A stretch of 64,000 nt of DNA from Ancylothrix sp. D3o. GTDB taxonomy: Bacteria > Cyanobacteriota > Cyanobacteriia > Cyanobacteriales > Oscillatoriaceae. The position numbers and the translations under genes were made by a program. The stretch's first letter is position 1. Each line of letters starts with the position of its first letter. The notes below the pieces were generated by a model, which searched no databases, was not told where the DNA came from, and saw nothing but the letters and a program-made list of their open reading frames with translations. The stretch spans positions 1 to 64,000 of the forward strand of contig NZ_JAMXEX010000013.1 of the NCBI RefSeq assembly GCF_025370775.1, read 5' to 3'. Shown one piece after another: positions 18,766-27,374 of the stretch.

Positions 18766-20859
18766 ATGAAAAATAACCGATTAAATTTAACAGGAAAGTT
18801 GGGATTAGCTGCAAGTGAAACTGTGGTTGGGTTTGGCAAACCGGCGACTGAAGATATCGGCGCTTATCCACAGATAGGAAAGTGGAACAATAGGGTTAAA
18901 GGTGTTTTTAATTGCTGCATTCACGAAGTGATAGAAAGACAAGCCAAACTAACGCCGGATGCGGTGGCGGTGGTGTTTAAAGATGAAAAATTAACTTACC
19001 GGCAACTGGATGAGAAAGCAAATCAACTGGCAAATTATTTACGTTTGCTGGGAGTTGGGCCAGATGTAATTGTGGGGGTTTGTATTGAGCGTTGTTTGGA
19101 AATGACAATTGGATTTTTAGGGATTTTGAAAGCGGGGGGTGCTTATTTGCCGCTTGATCCGAGTTATCCGGCAGAAAGGCTGGCTTGGATGCTGGAAGAT
19201 GCAAAGGCGCCGATTGTGTTAAGCAGCGGAAAGTTGCTGAAAATTTTGCCGATTTGTGAGGCGAAAATTCTCTGCTTAGATGAAGATTGGGAGATGATGG
19301 AAGGGCAGAGAAAAGAAAAACCGGTTTGCCAAACTTCGCCGCAAAATTTGGCTTATGTGATTTATACTTCTGGATCTACCGGCAAACCGAAGGGGGTGTT
19401 AATTGATCATCAAGGTGTGGTGAATCATGGGTTGGCAATGGCGAAGTTGTTTAAATTGATGCCGGCAGATCGGGTGTTGCAATTTTCTTCGATTAGTTTT
19501 GATATTGCGACAGAGGAAATGTTTCCGACTTGGTTTACTGGGGCGACGTTAGTTTTACGTTCGGAAGAATGCCTTTCTTCAACGCAAAGTTTTTGTGAGT
19601 TTATTGAAGAAAAAGCGATTAGTGTTTTAAATTTGCCGACGGCGTTTTGGCATGAATGGACGGATGGTTTATATGGGCTACAGCAAGTTTTGCCGGTGCA
19701 ATTAAGACTGGTGATTGTGGGGGGTGAAAAGGCTGCGGTGACGAGTTATGCGGTATGGAGAAAATTAGCGGGAAGTGAAAATATCCGCTGGATTAATGCT
19801 TATGGGCCAACGGAAACAACGGTGACGGCAACTTATTATGAACCGGGGTCAGAAATTCCTGAAAAATTGCCGATAGGCCGGCCAATTGATAATGTTTTAA
19901 TTTACTTGTTGGATGAAAAAATGCGTCCGGTGCCGATGGGGGAAGTGGGAGAAATTTATATTGGGGGTGCCGGTGTGGCGCGGGGATACTTAAACCGGCC
20001 AGAAATTACAGCAGAATGCTTTATTCCCAATGTGTTTTTGACTAGCCCAGAAATTTTGTCTGAGGGTAATAATTTTGAGACTAATTGGTTACAAAATAAC
20101 AACTTTTCTGGCGGCTATCTTTACAAAACTGGTGATCTTGCTCGTTATTTGCCGGATAAGAATTTAGAATATATTGGACGCAAGGATCATCAAGTAAAAA
20201 TTAGGGGTTTTCGCATCGAGTTGGGGGAAATAGAAACGATTTTGAATAAACATCCCCATATTCAGCAAAGTATCGTGACTGTGTGCGAAGATAAACCAGG
20301 AGAAAAAAGACTTATCGGTTATATTGTAGGGAGGCCGGAGTCCAAAGTTACTGCTCAACAAATGCGGGTTTATCTCAACGAAAAATTGCCTAGTTATATG
20401 GTGCCGGGTGCGTTTGTTTTGTTAGAAAAACTGCCGATGTTGCCAAACGGGAAAATTGATCGGCGAAATCTGCCGATACCGGAGATCAAAATCACCGCAG
20501 AAAATGAAAATTTTGTTGCGCCGAGGACTCCGACAGAAGAAGTAATTGCTGGTATTTTTGCGGAACTTTTAGGCATTTCTCAACTCAGCATTGAGGAGAA
20601 CTTTTTTGAACTGGGGATTCATTCTTTACTGGCTATTCAATTTATTTCGCGGTTGCGGGATTGTTTGGGGGTGGAAATAAGTATTCAGCAACTTTTTCAC
20701 AATCCTACGGTTGCTGAACTTGCCTTTACTCTTTTGCAAAATCCAAGTCAGCGAACAAAAATTGAGAGTATCGCGCCCTTACTTTTGATGGTTGCAGAAC
20801 TTTCTGACAGCGAAGTAGATTTGATGCTCAATTTTTCGATTTTGGGGATGAGTGTGTAA
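18766..20859 (+). CDS. Nonribosomal peptide synthetase, stand-alone A-T module
   Basis: This 697-residue protein begins with an adenylation domain: LTYRQLDEKANQLANYL (A1), AYVIYTSGSTGKPKGV (A3), FDIATEEMFPTWFTGATL (A4), NAYGPTETTVTAT (A5), YKTGDLARYL (A7), GRKDHQVKIRGFRIELGEIE (A8), YMVPGAFV (A9) and NGKIDRRNLP (A10, with the catalytic Lys). A carrier domain follows, with Ser620 in FFELGIHSLLAIQ. There is no condensation domain, so it acts as the loading module. Asp and Glu occupy specificity positions 235 and 239; I do not assign a substrate. The tail after the carrier (AELSDSEVDLMLN) may help docking. The next gene starts 154 bp downstream on the same strand. Confidence 0.93.
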   Translation: MKNNRLNLTGKLGLAASETVVGFGKPATEDIGAYPQIGKWNNRVKGVFNCCIHEVIERQAKLTPDAVAVVFKDEKLTYRQLDEKANQLANYLRLLGVGPDVIVGVCIERCLEMTIGFLGILKAGGAYLPLDPSYPAERLAWMLEDAKAPIVLSSGKLLKILPICEAKILCLDEDWEMMEGQRKEKPVCQTSPQNLAYVIYTSGSTGKPKGVLIDHQGVVNHGLAMAKLFKLMPADRVLQFSSISFDIATEEMFPTWFTGATLVLRSEECLSSTQSFCEFIEEKAISVLNLPTAFWHEWTDGLYGLQQVLPVQLRLVIVGGEKAAVTSYAVWRKLAGSENIRWINAYGPTETTVTATYYEPGSEIPEKLPIGRPIDNVLIYLLDEKMRPVPMGEVGEIYIGGAGVARGYLNRPEITAECFIPNVFLTSPEILSEGNNFETNWLQNNNFSGGYLYKTGDLARYLPDKNLEYIGRKDHQVKIRGFRIELGEIETILNKHPHIQQSIVTVCEDKPGEKRLIGYIVGRPESKVTAQQMRVYLNEKLPSYMVPGAFVLLEKLPMLPNGKIDRRNLPIPEIKITAENENFVAPRTPTEEVIAGIFAELLGISQLSIEENFFELGIHSLLAIQFISRLRDCLGVEISIQQLFHNPTVAELAFTLLQNPSQRTKIESIAPLLLMVAELSDSEVDLMLNFSILGMSV

Positions 20860-21013
20860 AGTGGTAGTTTTGCGTTTTTTGAAGAACCTATTCCCCCTTT
20901 TGTAGCGGCAAAGAGGGGGAGAGGTTAAAACGCTTGATGGTAAAAAAATAAGATTCTGTGCGTAGATTTTCTTGAAATTTGGTTGATTTATAACTGTAGG
21001 TTCAAAAAAAATA

Positions 21014-24000
21014 ATGGAAACTTTAAAACATCCCAAAAGAACTTTTCAACTTTCTGGGCAACGCCGTCAAGTTTTGCAAATGCTTTTGCAACAAAACGGT
21101 ATTACAAACGGCCCGGTTGTTAGCATTTTTCGCAGAAAATCCACAGATCCGGTGATGCTTTCTTTCGCACAAATGCGAATGTGGTTTCTTGATAGACTGG
21201 AACCTGGAAGTTTTGCTTATAATATCCCGACTGCTTTACATTTAATTGGTGATCTCAACATCAGCGCCCTTGAATGGAGTATCAATCAAATTATCCGCCG
21301 GCATGAGGTTTTACGCACGAGTTTTGCTACTTTTGAAGGGCAACCAATTCCTTTTATCCATGAAAATTTAACTCTGCCTTTGCATATTATTGATCTGCGA
21401 AATTATCAGGAAAGGGAAAGAGAACTTGAAAGTCAAAACATTGCTTTTCAAGAGGCCCAACATAGTTTTAATATTGCGGAAGCGCCTTTGTTAAGAGCGA
21501 CTTTAGTGAGATTAAAAGAGCAAGAATGGAAGTTTTTTTTAACGGTACATCATATTATTTTTGATGGCTGGTCTTGTGCGGTATTTATGCAAGAATTGGC
21601 GGCATTGTATAAAGCTTATGTGACGAGTAGTGCTTCGCCTTTAAATGAGTTAGCGGTGCAATATGCAGATTTTGCGCTGTGGCAGCGGCAAGGGTTAGAA
21701 AAAACGGGGGAAAATCAACTTTCGATCCTGCAAACACAACTGAGTTACTGGAAGCAAAAATTAGCCGGAAATTTGCCCTTTTTGGAATTGCCAACTGACC
21801 AACCCAGGCCGGTTATTCAAACTTACCGGGGAGGACGGGAATCTTTGTATTTACCCCCGTCTTTATCGAAGGCGGTTAAGGCTTTTGCGGCGAGGGAAGG
21901 GGTAACTTTATTTATGGCGTTGCTGGCAGTTTTTAAACTGTTGCTTTCTCGTTATTCTGGGCAAGAAGATATTATAGTGGGTTCGCCAATTGCCGGCAGA
22001 AATCGCGCTGAAATTGAAGGGTTGATTGGATTTTTTATTAACACTTTGGTTTTGCGAACCGGCTTAGAAGGAAATCCAAGTTTTCGAGACTTATTGGGGC
22101 GTGTTCGCCAGACAGCATTAGAAGCGTATGTCAATCAAGATGTGCCGTTTGAAAAACTTGTGGAGGAAATTCAACCACAGCGAGATTTAAGCCGCAATCC
22201 GCTTTTTCAAGTGTGGTTTAATTTGCTTAATTATAAAGACAGCGAATTACAACTTCCTGAGATAAAAATTGAGAGTCTGGTGCCGGCGGAACCAGGTTCA
22301 AAATTTGATATTACGCTTTATGCTGTTGAAACTACAGATAAAGATAACGATTTAATTTTGCTTAAATTGGTTTATAATGCCGATTTATTTGATGCAGAAC
22401 GAATGAAAGAGATGTTGGAACAATATCAATTTTTGCTCCAGCAAGTTGTTGAAAACCCCCAAGAGAAAATCGATAATTTTTCGCTGGTGACACCGGCAGC
22501 TAAAGCCGTCTTACCCAATCCCCAACAGCCCATAGATTCAATTTGGTATCAATCCCTTACTACCAAGTTTTCTGAGCAAGCAAACCGGCTAAAAAATCAG
22601 GAGGCTTTGCTTGACAAGAATGGCAGTTTCAGCTATGGTCATTTGGAAGAAACGAGCAACAAACTAGCAAATTACCTGCGAAAAAATGGAATTCAGCGCT
22701 CTGATGTGGTGGCAATTTATGCTCATCGTAGTGCAGCTTTGGTGGTGGCTTTGTTGGGAGTAATGAAAGCAGGGGCGGCTTTTGTTATTTTAGATGCTAA
22801 ATACCCAACAGAACGGTTAATTAACTGTTTGGATGTGGCAAAACCTCGCGCTTGGTTACAACTGGCATCGGCGGGAAATGTGCCGGAAACTTTAGAGACT
22901 TTTTTGCGGGAAAACTTTATTAAGTGCCGGTTGAAATTGCCTCAAACTTCCGCCGCATTTCGCACGCTTTTAAAAAATTATTTGCCAGACAATCCGGGGG
23001 TAGAAATTCAACCGGATGCACTTGCTTATATTGCTTTTACTTCGGGATCTACCGGCCAACCGAAAGCTATTTTAGGAACCCACCGGCCTTTATCTCATTT
23101 CATTGAATGGCACACCAAAACCTTTAATTTACAAAGCACAGATCGATTTAGTATGTTATCGGGATTGGCGCATGATCCGCTGTTGCGAGATATTTTTACG
23201 CCGCTGACATTGGGTGCCACTTTGTGTATTCCCGATCCCGATCAATTGACGACATCCGGTTGGCTTGTGCAATGGATGAAACAACAGCAAATTACAATTG
23301 CTCACCTCACCCCAGCCACCGGACAGCTATTCTACACAGAACAATCTTTGCACAGCAAAATTACTAACTTACGGTATGCTTTTTTTGGTGGGGATATTTT
23401 AACCACCAATGACGTAAAAAGCCTGAAAAAAATCGCCCCAAATGTCACTTGTGTTAACTTTTATGGAACCACAGAAACTCCTCAAGCAATGGGATATTTT
23501 GTGGTAGAAAAAGATTTAAAATTTGACGTATCTTATCCGATTGGAAAGGGGATAAAAGATGTACAATTGCTGGTTTTAAATCGCGCTCAACAATTAGCAG
23601 GCATTGGAGAAATTGGCGAAATTTATATTCGCACTCCTTATTTATCTCAGGGATATTTAGGCGATGAAAACCTCACTCAAGAAAGGTTTATCAGCAATTT
23701 CTTTACCTTAAATCCCGAAGATAGGCTGTATAAAACAGGCGATTGGGGGCGCTATTTATCCGATGGAAATATAGGCTTTGCCGGTCGCGCTGACAATCAA
23801 GTAAAAATCCGAGGTTTTCGCATTGAACCGGCAGAAATAGAAAATATTTTAAAACAATATTCTTCTGTGCAGCAAGCAGCCGTTATTGCCCGCGAAGATC
23901 GCCCCGGAGATAAACGCTTGGTTGCTTATTTAATAGCAGATTTGGTTGGCGAAAGAGTTGGGTGGGAAAATCGCTGCTGGGTAGAAGCAAGTGATGGCCG

Positions 24001-25807
24001 GCGCGAAATTTTAAAAAGTGCGGATTTGTCAATAAATGGAATAGGTTTATTAGATGTGCCTTCTCATTGGGAAGTGGGGCAAAAAGTCTGCTGTGGGTTA
24101 TTTTTACCGGCCCCAAATTCCGAAAGGGGTTCGGAAGTTTGGTTTGAGGGAAATATTGCTTGGAAATACGAAAATAATGCCGGAGTTTTGTTTCAAACAA
24201 CCCCGCTACAAACAGCCATTTTGCGTCAAACAATTAATCACATCACCAAAACCGAAGGAGTGCAAGTAAGTGACCTCCGCCGCGCCGAGCCTCGTGTTCC
24301 TTATCGCAGTATTTGTCGAGTAAAATTACCGGGTAATGTTAGCTATGAAGTAACGGCGGAAAATATTTCACCGGGGGGAATTCGGGTGATTGCAGAAAGC
24401 GAAATTTGGCAGGATGAACAAGAGTTAAAAATTTGTTTACCCTTGCCAAAATCCGAAGTTTTGCAATTAAAAGCCACCGTTGCTTGGTGTCATGGAAAAC
24501 ACGCCGGGATTACCTTTCACACCACAAAAGAAGAGCGAAATTTGCTTGAGCGAAATGTGGAATATATTATCGCTTCCCAAGGATTATCTATTCCGCGCTT
24601 ACGAGATTTTCTCAAACGAAAATTGCCCAGTTATATGATACCTTCTAGCTTTGTGATGTTGAATGCAATGCCGGTGACTCCTAATGGCAAAATCGACCGT
24701 CGCACTTTGCCGGCACCGCTTCTAAATGCCCGTGAATCTGAAAACACACCCACTGCACCTTCCGATACCGTTCAACTGCAATTACGCTCAATTTGGCAGA
24801 AGGTTTTAGAGCTTACCAATATCAGCATCAAAGATAACTTTTTTGATTTGGGGGGTCATTCGCTGCTGGCTGTCAAAATGTTTGCGGAAATTGAAAAAGC
24901 CTTTGGCAAAAATTTACCCCTAGCAACTTTATTTCAAGCCCCAACAATTGAGCAACTCGCTGAAGTTTTGCGTCAGAGCGGAAGCAGCACCTCTTGGTCT
25001 TCTTTGGTTGCTATTCAGCCGCAAGGTTCTCAAATTCCATTTTTCTGTATTCATGCAGTCGGTGGTAATGTGCTTTCCTATTATGAATTAGCAAGTTATT
25101 TTGCGCCAGACCGGCCTTTTTATGGCTTGCAAGCGCGAGGTTTAGATGGCAAAGAACCTCCCTTAAGGCGAATAGAAGATATGGCGGCACACTATATCAA
25201 AGAAATTCTCGAACTTCAACCCCAAGGGCCCTATATTTTGGGTGGTCATTGTATGGGAGGTTTAATTGCTTTTGAAATGGCTCAACAATTGGTAAAAGCC
25301 GGCCATAAAGTTGATTTGGTGGCGATGTTTGATACCCGTTCTCCTAAAATTGAGAATCGTCGCCTTTTGGCGTGGGAAAAATTGTGCTTACATTTGACGC
25401 ATTTTGCGGAATTGCCGGTTAACGAAAAGTTGGATTATCTGGAGAATAAAATCAAGTTGAAACTAAGGCAAATTTGGTTTCAAAGAACCGCTAAAATTCC
25501 CAGCATATTTTATGAACAGCCCGGAGATTCTTTACCACAATTGTTGCGAAATTTCCGCATAGAAGATGCCATTAATTATGCCGAATCTATCTATGTGCCC
25601 GAAGTTTATCCGGGGCGAATTGCCTTGTTTCGGGCCAGCGATCAAGCAATTCTTTTTATGAATGAACCAGAGCTAGGTTGGGGTGATTTAGCGACTGAGG
25701 GAGTGGAAGTTTACGATGTGGAAGGGCACCATAATTTGGTGTTACAACCGCAAGTAGCAACTTTGGCAAAAAAATTGAAAGCTTGTTTGGATAAAGGGAA
25801 TAGGTGA
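21014..25807 (+). CDS. Nonribosomal peptide synthetase C-A-T-TE with tandem PilZ domains inserted in the A domain
   Basis: The domain order in this 1597-residue protein is as follows. Condensation: HHIIFDG, His179-Gly185, intact. Adenylation: AFTSGSTGQPKAI; NFYGTTETPQ; YKTGDWGRYLSDG; RADNQVKIRGFRIEPAEIEN, the A8 motif. An insert spans residues about 979-1188, after which the domain resumes with LPSYMIPSSFVMLN (A9) and NGKIDRRTLP (A10). Carrier: DLGGHSLLAVK, Ser1283. Thioesterase: GGHCMGG, with Cys1413 as nucleophile. The insert is two repeats of PilZ type. The first has D1004xSxxG1009 but no clear RxxxR. The second has R1090AEPR1094 and N1117xSxxG1122, 23 residues apart, as in c-di-GMP receptors. 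It should act on the aminoacyl group loaded by the preceding gene's product and release a small, dipeptide-scale product. The A4 region (HDPLLRDIFTPLTLGATL) is atypical. Confidence 0.93.
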   Translation: METLKHPKRTFQLSGQRRQVLQMLLQQNGITNGPVVSIFRRKSTDPVMLSFAQMRMWFLDRLEPGSFAYNIPTALHLIGDLNISALEWSINQIIRRHEVLRTSFATFEGQPIPFIHENLTLPLHIIDLRNYQERERELESQNIAFQEAQHSFNIAEAPLLRATLVRLKEQEWKFFLTVHHIIFDGWSCAVFMQELAALYKAYVTSSASPLNELAVQYADFALWQRQGLEKTGENQLSILQTQLSYWKQKLAGNLPFLELPTDQPRPVIQTYRGGRESLYLPPSLSKAVKAFAAREGVTLFMALLAVFKLLLSRYSGQEDIIVGSPIAGRNRAEIEGLIGFFINTLVLRTGLEGNPSFRDLLGRVRQTALEAYVNQDVPFEKLVEEIQPQRDLSRNPLFQVWFNLLNYKDSELQLPEIKIESLVPAEPGSKFDITLYAVETTDKDNDLILLKLVYNADLFDAERMKEMLEQYQFLLQQVVENPQEKIDNFSLVTPAAKAVLPNPQQPIDSIWYQSLTTKFSEQANRLKNQEALLDKNGSFSYGHLEETSNKLANYLRKNGIQRSDVVAIYAHRSAALVVALLGVMKAGAAFVILDAKYPTERLINCLDVAKPRAWLQLASAGNVPETLETFLRENFIKCRLKLPQTSAAFRTLLKNYLPDNPGVEIQPDALAYIAFTSGSTGQPKAILGTHRPLSHFIEWHTKTFNLQSTDRFSMLSGLAHDPLLRDIFTPLTLGATLCIPDPDQLTTSGWLVQWMKQQQITIAHLTPATGQLFYTEQSLHSKITNLRYAFFGGDILTTNDVKSLKKIAPNVTCVNFYGTTETPQAMGYFVVEKDLKFDVSYPIGKGIKDVQLLVLNRAQQLAGIGEIGEIYIRTPYLSQGYLGDENLTQERFISNFFTLNPEDRLYKTGDWGRYLSDGNIGFAGRADNQVKIRGFRIEPAEIENILKQYSSVQQAAVIAREDRPGDKRLVAYLIADLVGERVGWENRCWVEASDGRREILKSADLSINGIGLLDVPSHWEVGQKVCCGLFLPAPNSERGSEVWFEGNIAWKYENNAGVLFQTTPLQTAILRQTINHITKTEGVQVSDLRRAEPRVPYRSICRVKLPGNVSYEVTAENISPGGIRVIAESEIWQDEQELKICLPLPKSEVLQLKATVAWCHGKHAGITFHTTKEERNLLERNVEYIIASQGLSIPRLRDFLKRKLPSYMIPSSFVMLNAMPVTPNGKIDRRTLPAPLLNARESENTPTAPSDTVQLQLRSIWQKVLELTNISIKDNFFDLGGHSLLAVKMFAEIEKAFGKNLPLATLFQAPTIEQLAEVLRQSGSSTSWSSLVAIQPQGSQIPFFCIHAVGGNVLSYYELASYFAPDRPFYGLQARGLDGKEPPLRRIEDMAAHYIKEILELQPQGPYILGGHCMGGLIAFEMAQQLVKAGHKVDLVAMFDTRSPKIENRRLLAWEKLCLHLTHFAELPVNEKLDYLENKIKLKLRQIWFQRTAKIPSIFYEQPGDSLPQLLRNFRIEDAINYAESIYVPEVYPGRIALFRASDQAILFMNEPELGWGDLATEGVEVYDVEGHHNLVLQPQVATLAKKLKACLDKGNR

Positions 25808-25909
25808 TGGGGCAAAACGTCAAACTCTAGGTTTAACCGGCACCTACTTGTTTCATGTAGATGCCGGTTTTAGTCGCTGCAACAAATTTTACCTCAACCA
25901 AGAGATCAC

Positions 25910-25984
25910 GGTCATCACGGCAGTCTGACGGTGCAAAGTAAACTAGGGAAAGGCAGCACTTTCATCGTTCAGTTACCGGCTTAA
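25910..25984 (+). pseudogene. Remnant: C-terminal end of a histidine kinase ATPase domain
   Basis: After the synthetase stop, one frame reads GHHGSLTVQSKLGKGSTFIV then QLPA and a stop. This matches the usual last 24 residues of a two-component histidine kinase (HGGxLxVxSxxGxGSTFxxxLP). Upstream the frame soon loses kinase similarity, although GLTGTYL at about 25829-25849 in another frame recalls the G2 box. It is a decayed fragment, not a functional gene. Confidence 0.55.
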
Positions 25985-26143
25985 ATAAAATTCAATCAGA
26001 TAGCGGTAGGAAATTTAGCGCCCCAAAAATTTCATCCTAATTTCATTTGTTTGTGCAATCCTTAACTACTGTAGAGTTTTGCAGTTTTCTCTGCTGAAAT
26101 TCTCCTCGGAGGTGTGCCGGCAAAAAAAATAACCCACACCCTC

Positions 26144-26175
26144 TTGACTCTCCACCCCACAGGAGAGTTTAACCT
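26144..26175 (+). promoter_or_regulatory. MerR/CueR-type promoter with dyad in a long spacer
   Basis: TTGACT (-35, 26144-26149) is followed by a 19-20 bp spacer and a TTTAACCT -10 region (26168-26175). The spacer holds the inverted repeat ACTCTCC (26147-26153) and GGAGAGT (26162-26168). The layout matches MerR-family promoters such as the CueR site of copA (TTGACCTTCC...GGAAGGTTTAACC). The downstream gene is the DUF305 lipoprotein and then a truncated metal-efflux adaptor. No MerR-type gene is in the window. Confidence 0.6.
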
Positions 26176-26318
26176 AAAAAAACAGGAGTTAAGCACTCCT
26201 CAGCTTAGAAACCGGCTTTTTGTATCAAAATCCCATACTGGAGCCTTTAATACTAATAAAAAACAGGTTTCTGGACTCCCAAAATAACCCTATTCATCTC
26301 ATGGAGCAGCTAAAACTT

Positions 26319-27032
26319 ATGCGACACAATCCTTTAAAAACCAGCTTCTTAACCTTTAGTTTGCTTGCTTTGGCTTCACTAACCGGCCTATCTCTAAGCT
26401 CCTGTTCCCAAGATTCTCAAAAAAATTCCACAGTTTCATCTCAACAAAACTCCGCCAAAAATTCTCCTGCTTCTGCTCCTGTGGTTGCCCAAAAAGCCGA
26501 GCAGAATAATGCTCATAACATGGAAATGATGAATTTAGGCCCAGCAGATGATAACTATGATTTGCGCTTTATTGATGCGATGATTCCCCACCATCAAGGC
26601 GCCGTAGAAATGGCAAATCAACTACAAAAAAATTCCACGCGCCCGGAAATGAAAAAACTTGCTGCTGATATCATCACAGCCCAAGAAAAAGAAATTCAAC
26701 AAATGCAGCAATGGCGCAAACAATGGTATCCCCAAGCCAACAGCCAAGCCATGATGCACGACAATCATACCGGCCATACTATGCCGATGTCTGATGATAT
26801 TCACAATAAGATGATGATGCAGATGAATTTAGGCGCAGCAGATTCTGAGTTTGATTTGCGTTTTATTAATGCCATGATTCCTCACCATGAAGGTGCTCTT
26901 ATAATGGCGCAAGATGTTTTAAATAAGTCGAAACGTCCCGAAATGCGCCAATTGGCTGACGAGATTATTTCATCACAAAAGGCAGAAATTGATCAGATGA
27001 AACAATGGCGACAAACCTGGTATAAACAATAA
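26319..27032 (+). CDS. DUF305 lipoprotein with two DUF305 repeats
   Basis: A lipoprotein signal (TGLSLSSC, lipobox Cys) is followed by a low-complexity Ser/Ala linker. Two copies of the DUF305 four-helix unit then follow, each beginning LRFI(D/N)AMIPHH(Q/E)GA and ending IxQMxQWRxxWY. The paired His in MIPHH and the Met/His-rich stretch between the copies (MMHDNHTGHTMPMSD and MMMQM) suggest metal binding. DUF305 proteins are often found with copper and silver efflux genes. I chose ATG 26319 because it gives a normal signal peptide and has GGAG upstream; longer frames start at 26301 (ATG) or 26220 (TTG). The MerR-type promoter upstream fits metal-induced expression. Confidence 0.85.
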   Translation: MRHNPLKTSFLTFSLLALASLTGLSLSSCSQDSQKNSTVSSQQNSAKNSPASAPVVAQKAEQNNAHNMEMMNLGPADDNYDLRFIDAMIPHHQGAVEMANQLQKNSTRPEMKKLAADIITAQEKEIQQMQQWRKQWYPQANSQAMMHDNHTGHTMPMSDDIHNKMMMQMNLGAADSEFDLRFINAMIPHHEGALIMAQDVLNKSKRPEMRQLADEIISSQKAEIDQMKQWRQTWYKQ

Positions 27033-27128
27033 TTTAACAACTTATTGTTAGATATGGGTTTCTAAAGTCGTTATCCTCCTCACGAACCGCCGCCGCTTCT
27101 TCTTTGTTACTAAAGGATAGTGTCAACA

Positions 27129-27374
27129 ATGGCTAATTTTTATCGTTCTCAACCACCCGGTTTTTGTCAGCCGATTTATTTTTGGCTATTGAGTTTGATG
27201 CTATTAACACCGGCAACGGTTTTTGCCCACGTTGGACACGGAGATGAATTTAAAAGTGGCAATAGTCAGACACCAGGAAAACAGCATATTTTCATGTGTA
27301 GGGGCAGTGCCACTCTTTGGTACCAGCCCCCTCACGCCGCTACTATCCCCAACCCCTTTTTACTTCTCCCCTAA
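27129..27374 (+). pseudogene. Truncated N-terminus of an RND metal-efflux periplasmic adaptor (CusB-like)
   Basis: The first ~55 residues hold a signal-anchor (YFWLLSLMLLTPATVFAH) and a VGHGDEFKSGNS segment that resembles the start of cyanobacterial CusB-type membrane fusion proteins. Similarity stops at about 27290. The rest (GSATLWYQPPHAATIPNP) reads like non-coding DNA and overlaps the convergent next gene. A normal adaptor has about 400-500 residues, so this is a broken gene left beside the DUF305 gene. Confidence 0.5.

Noticed and set aside
23948-24580. N-methyltransferase domain as the A8-A9 insert
   Set aside because: The insert has no SAM-binding Gly-rich motif and is too short (about 210 versus ~400 residues); the PilZ motifs fit instead.
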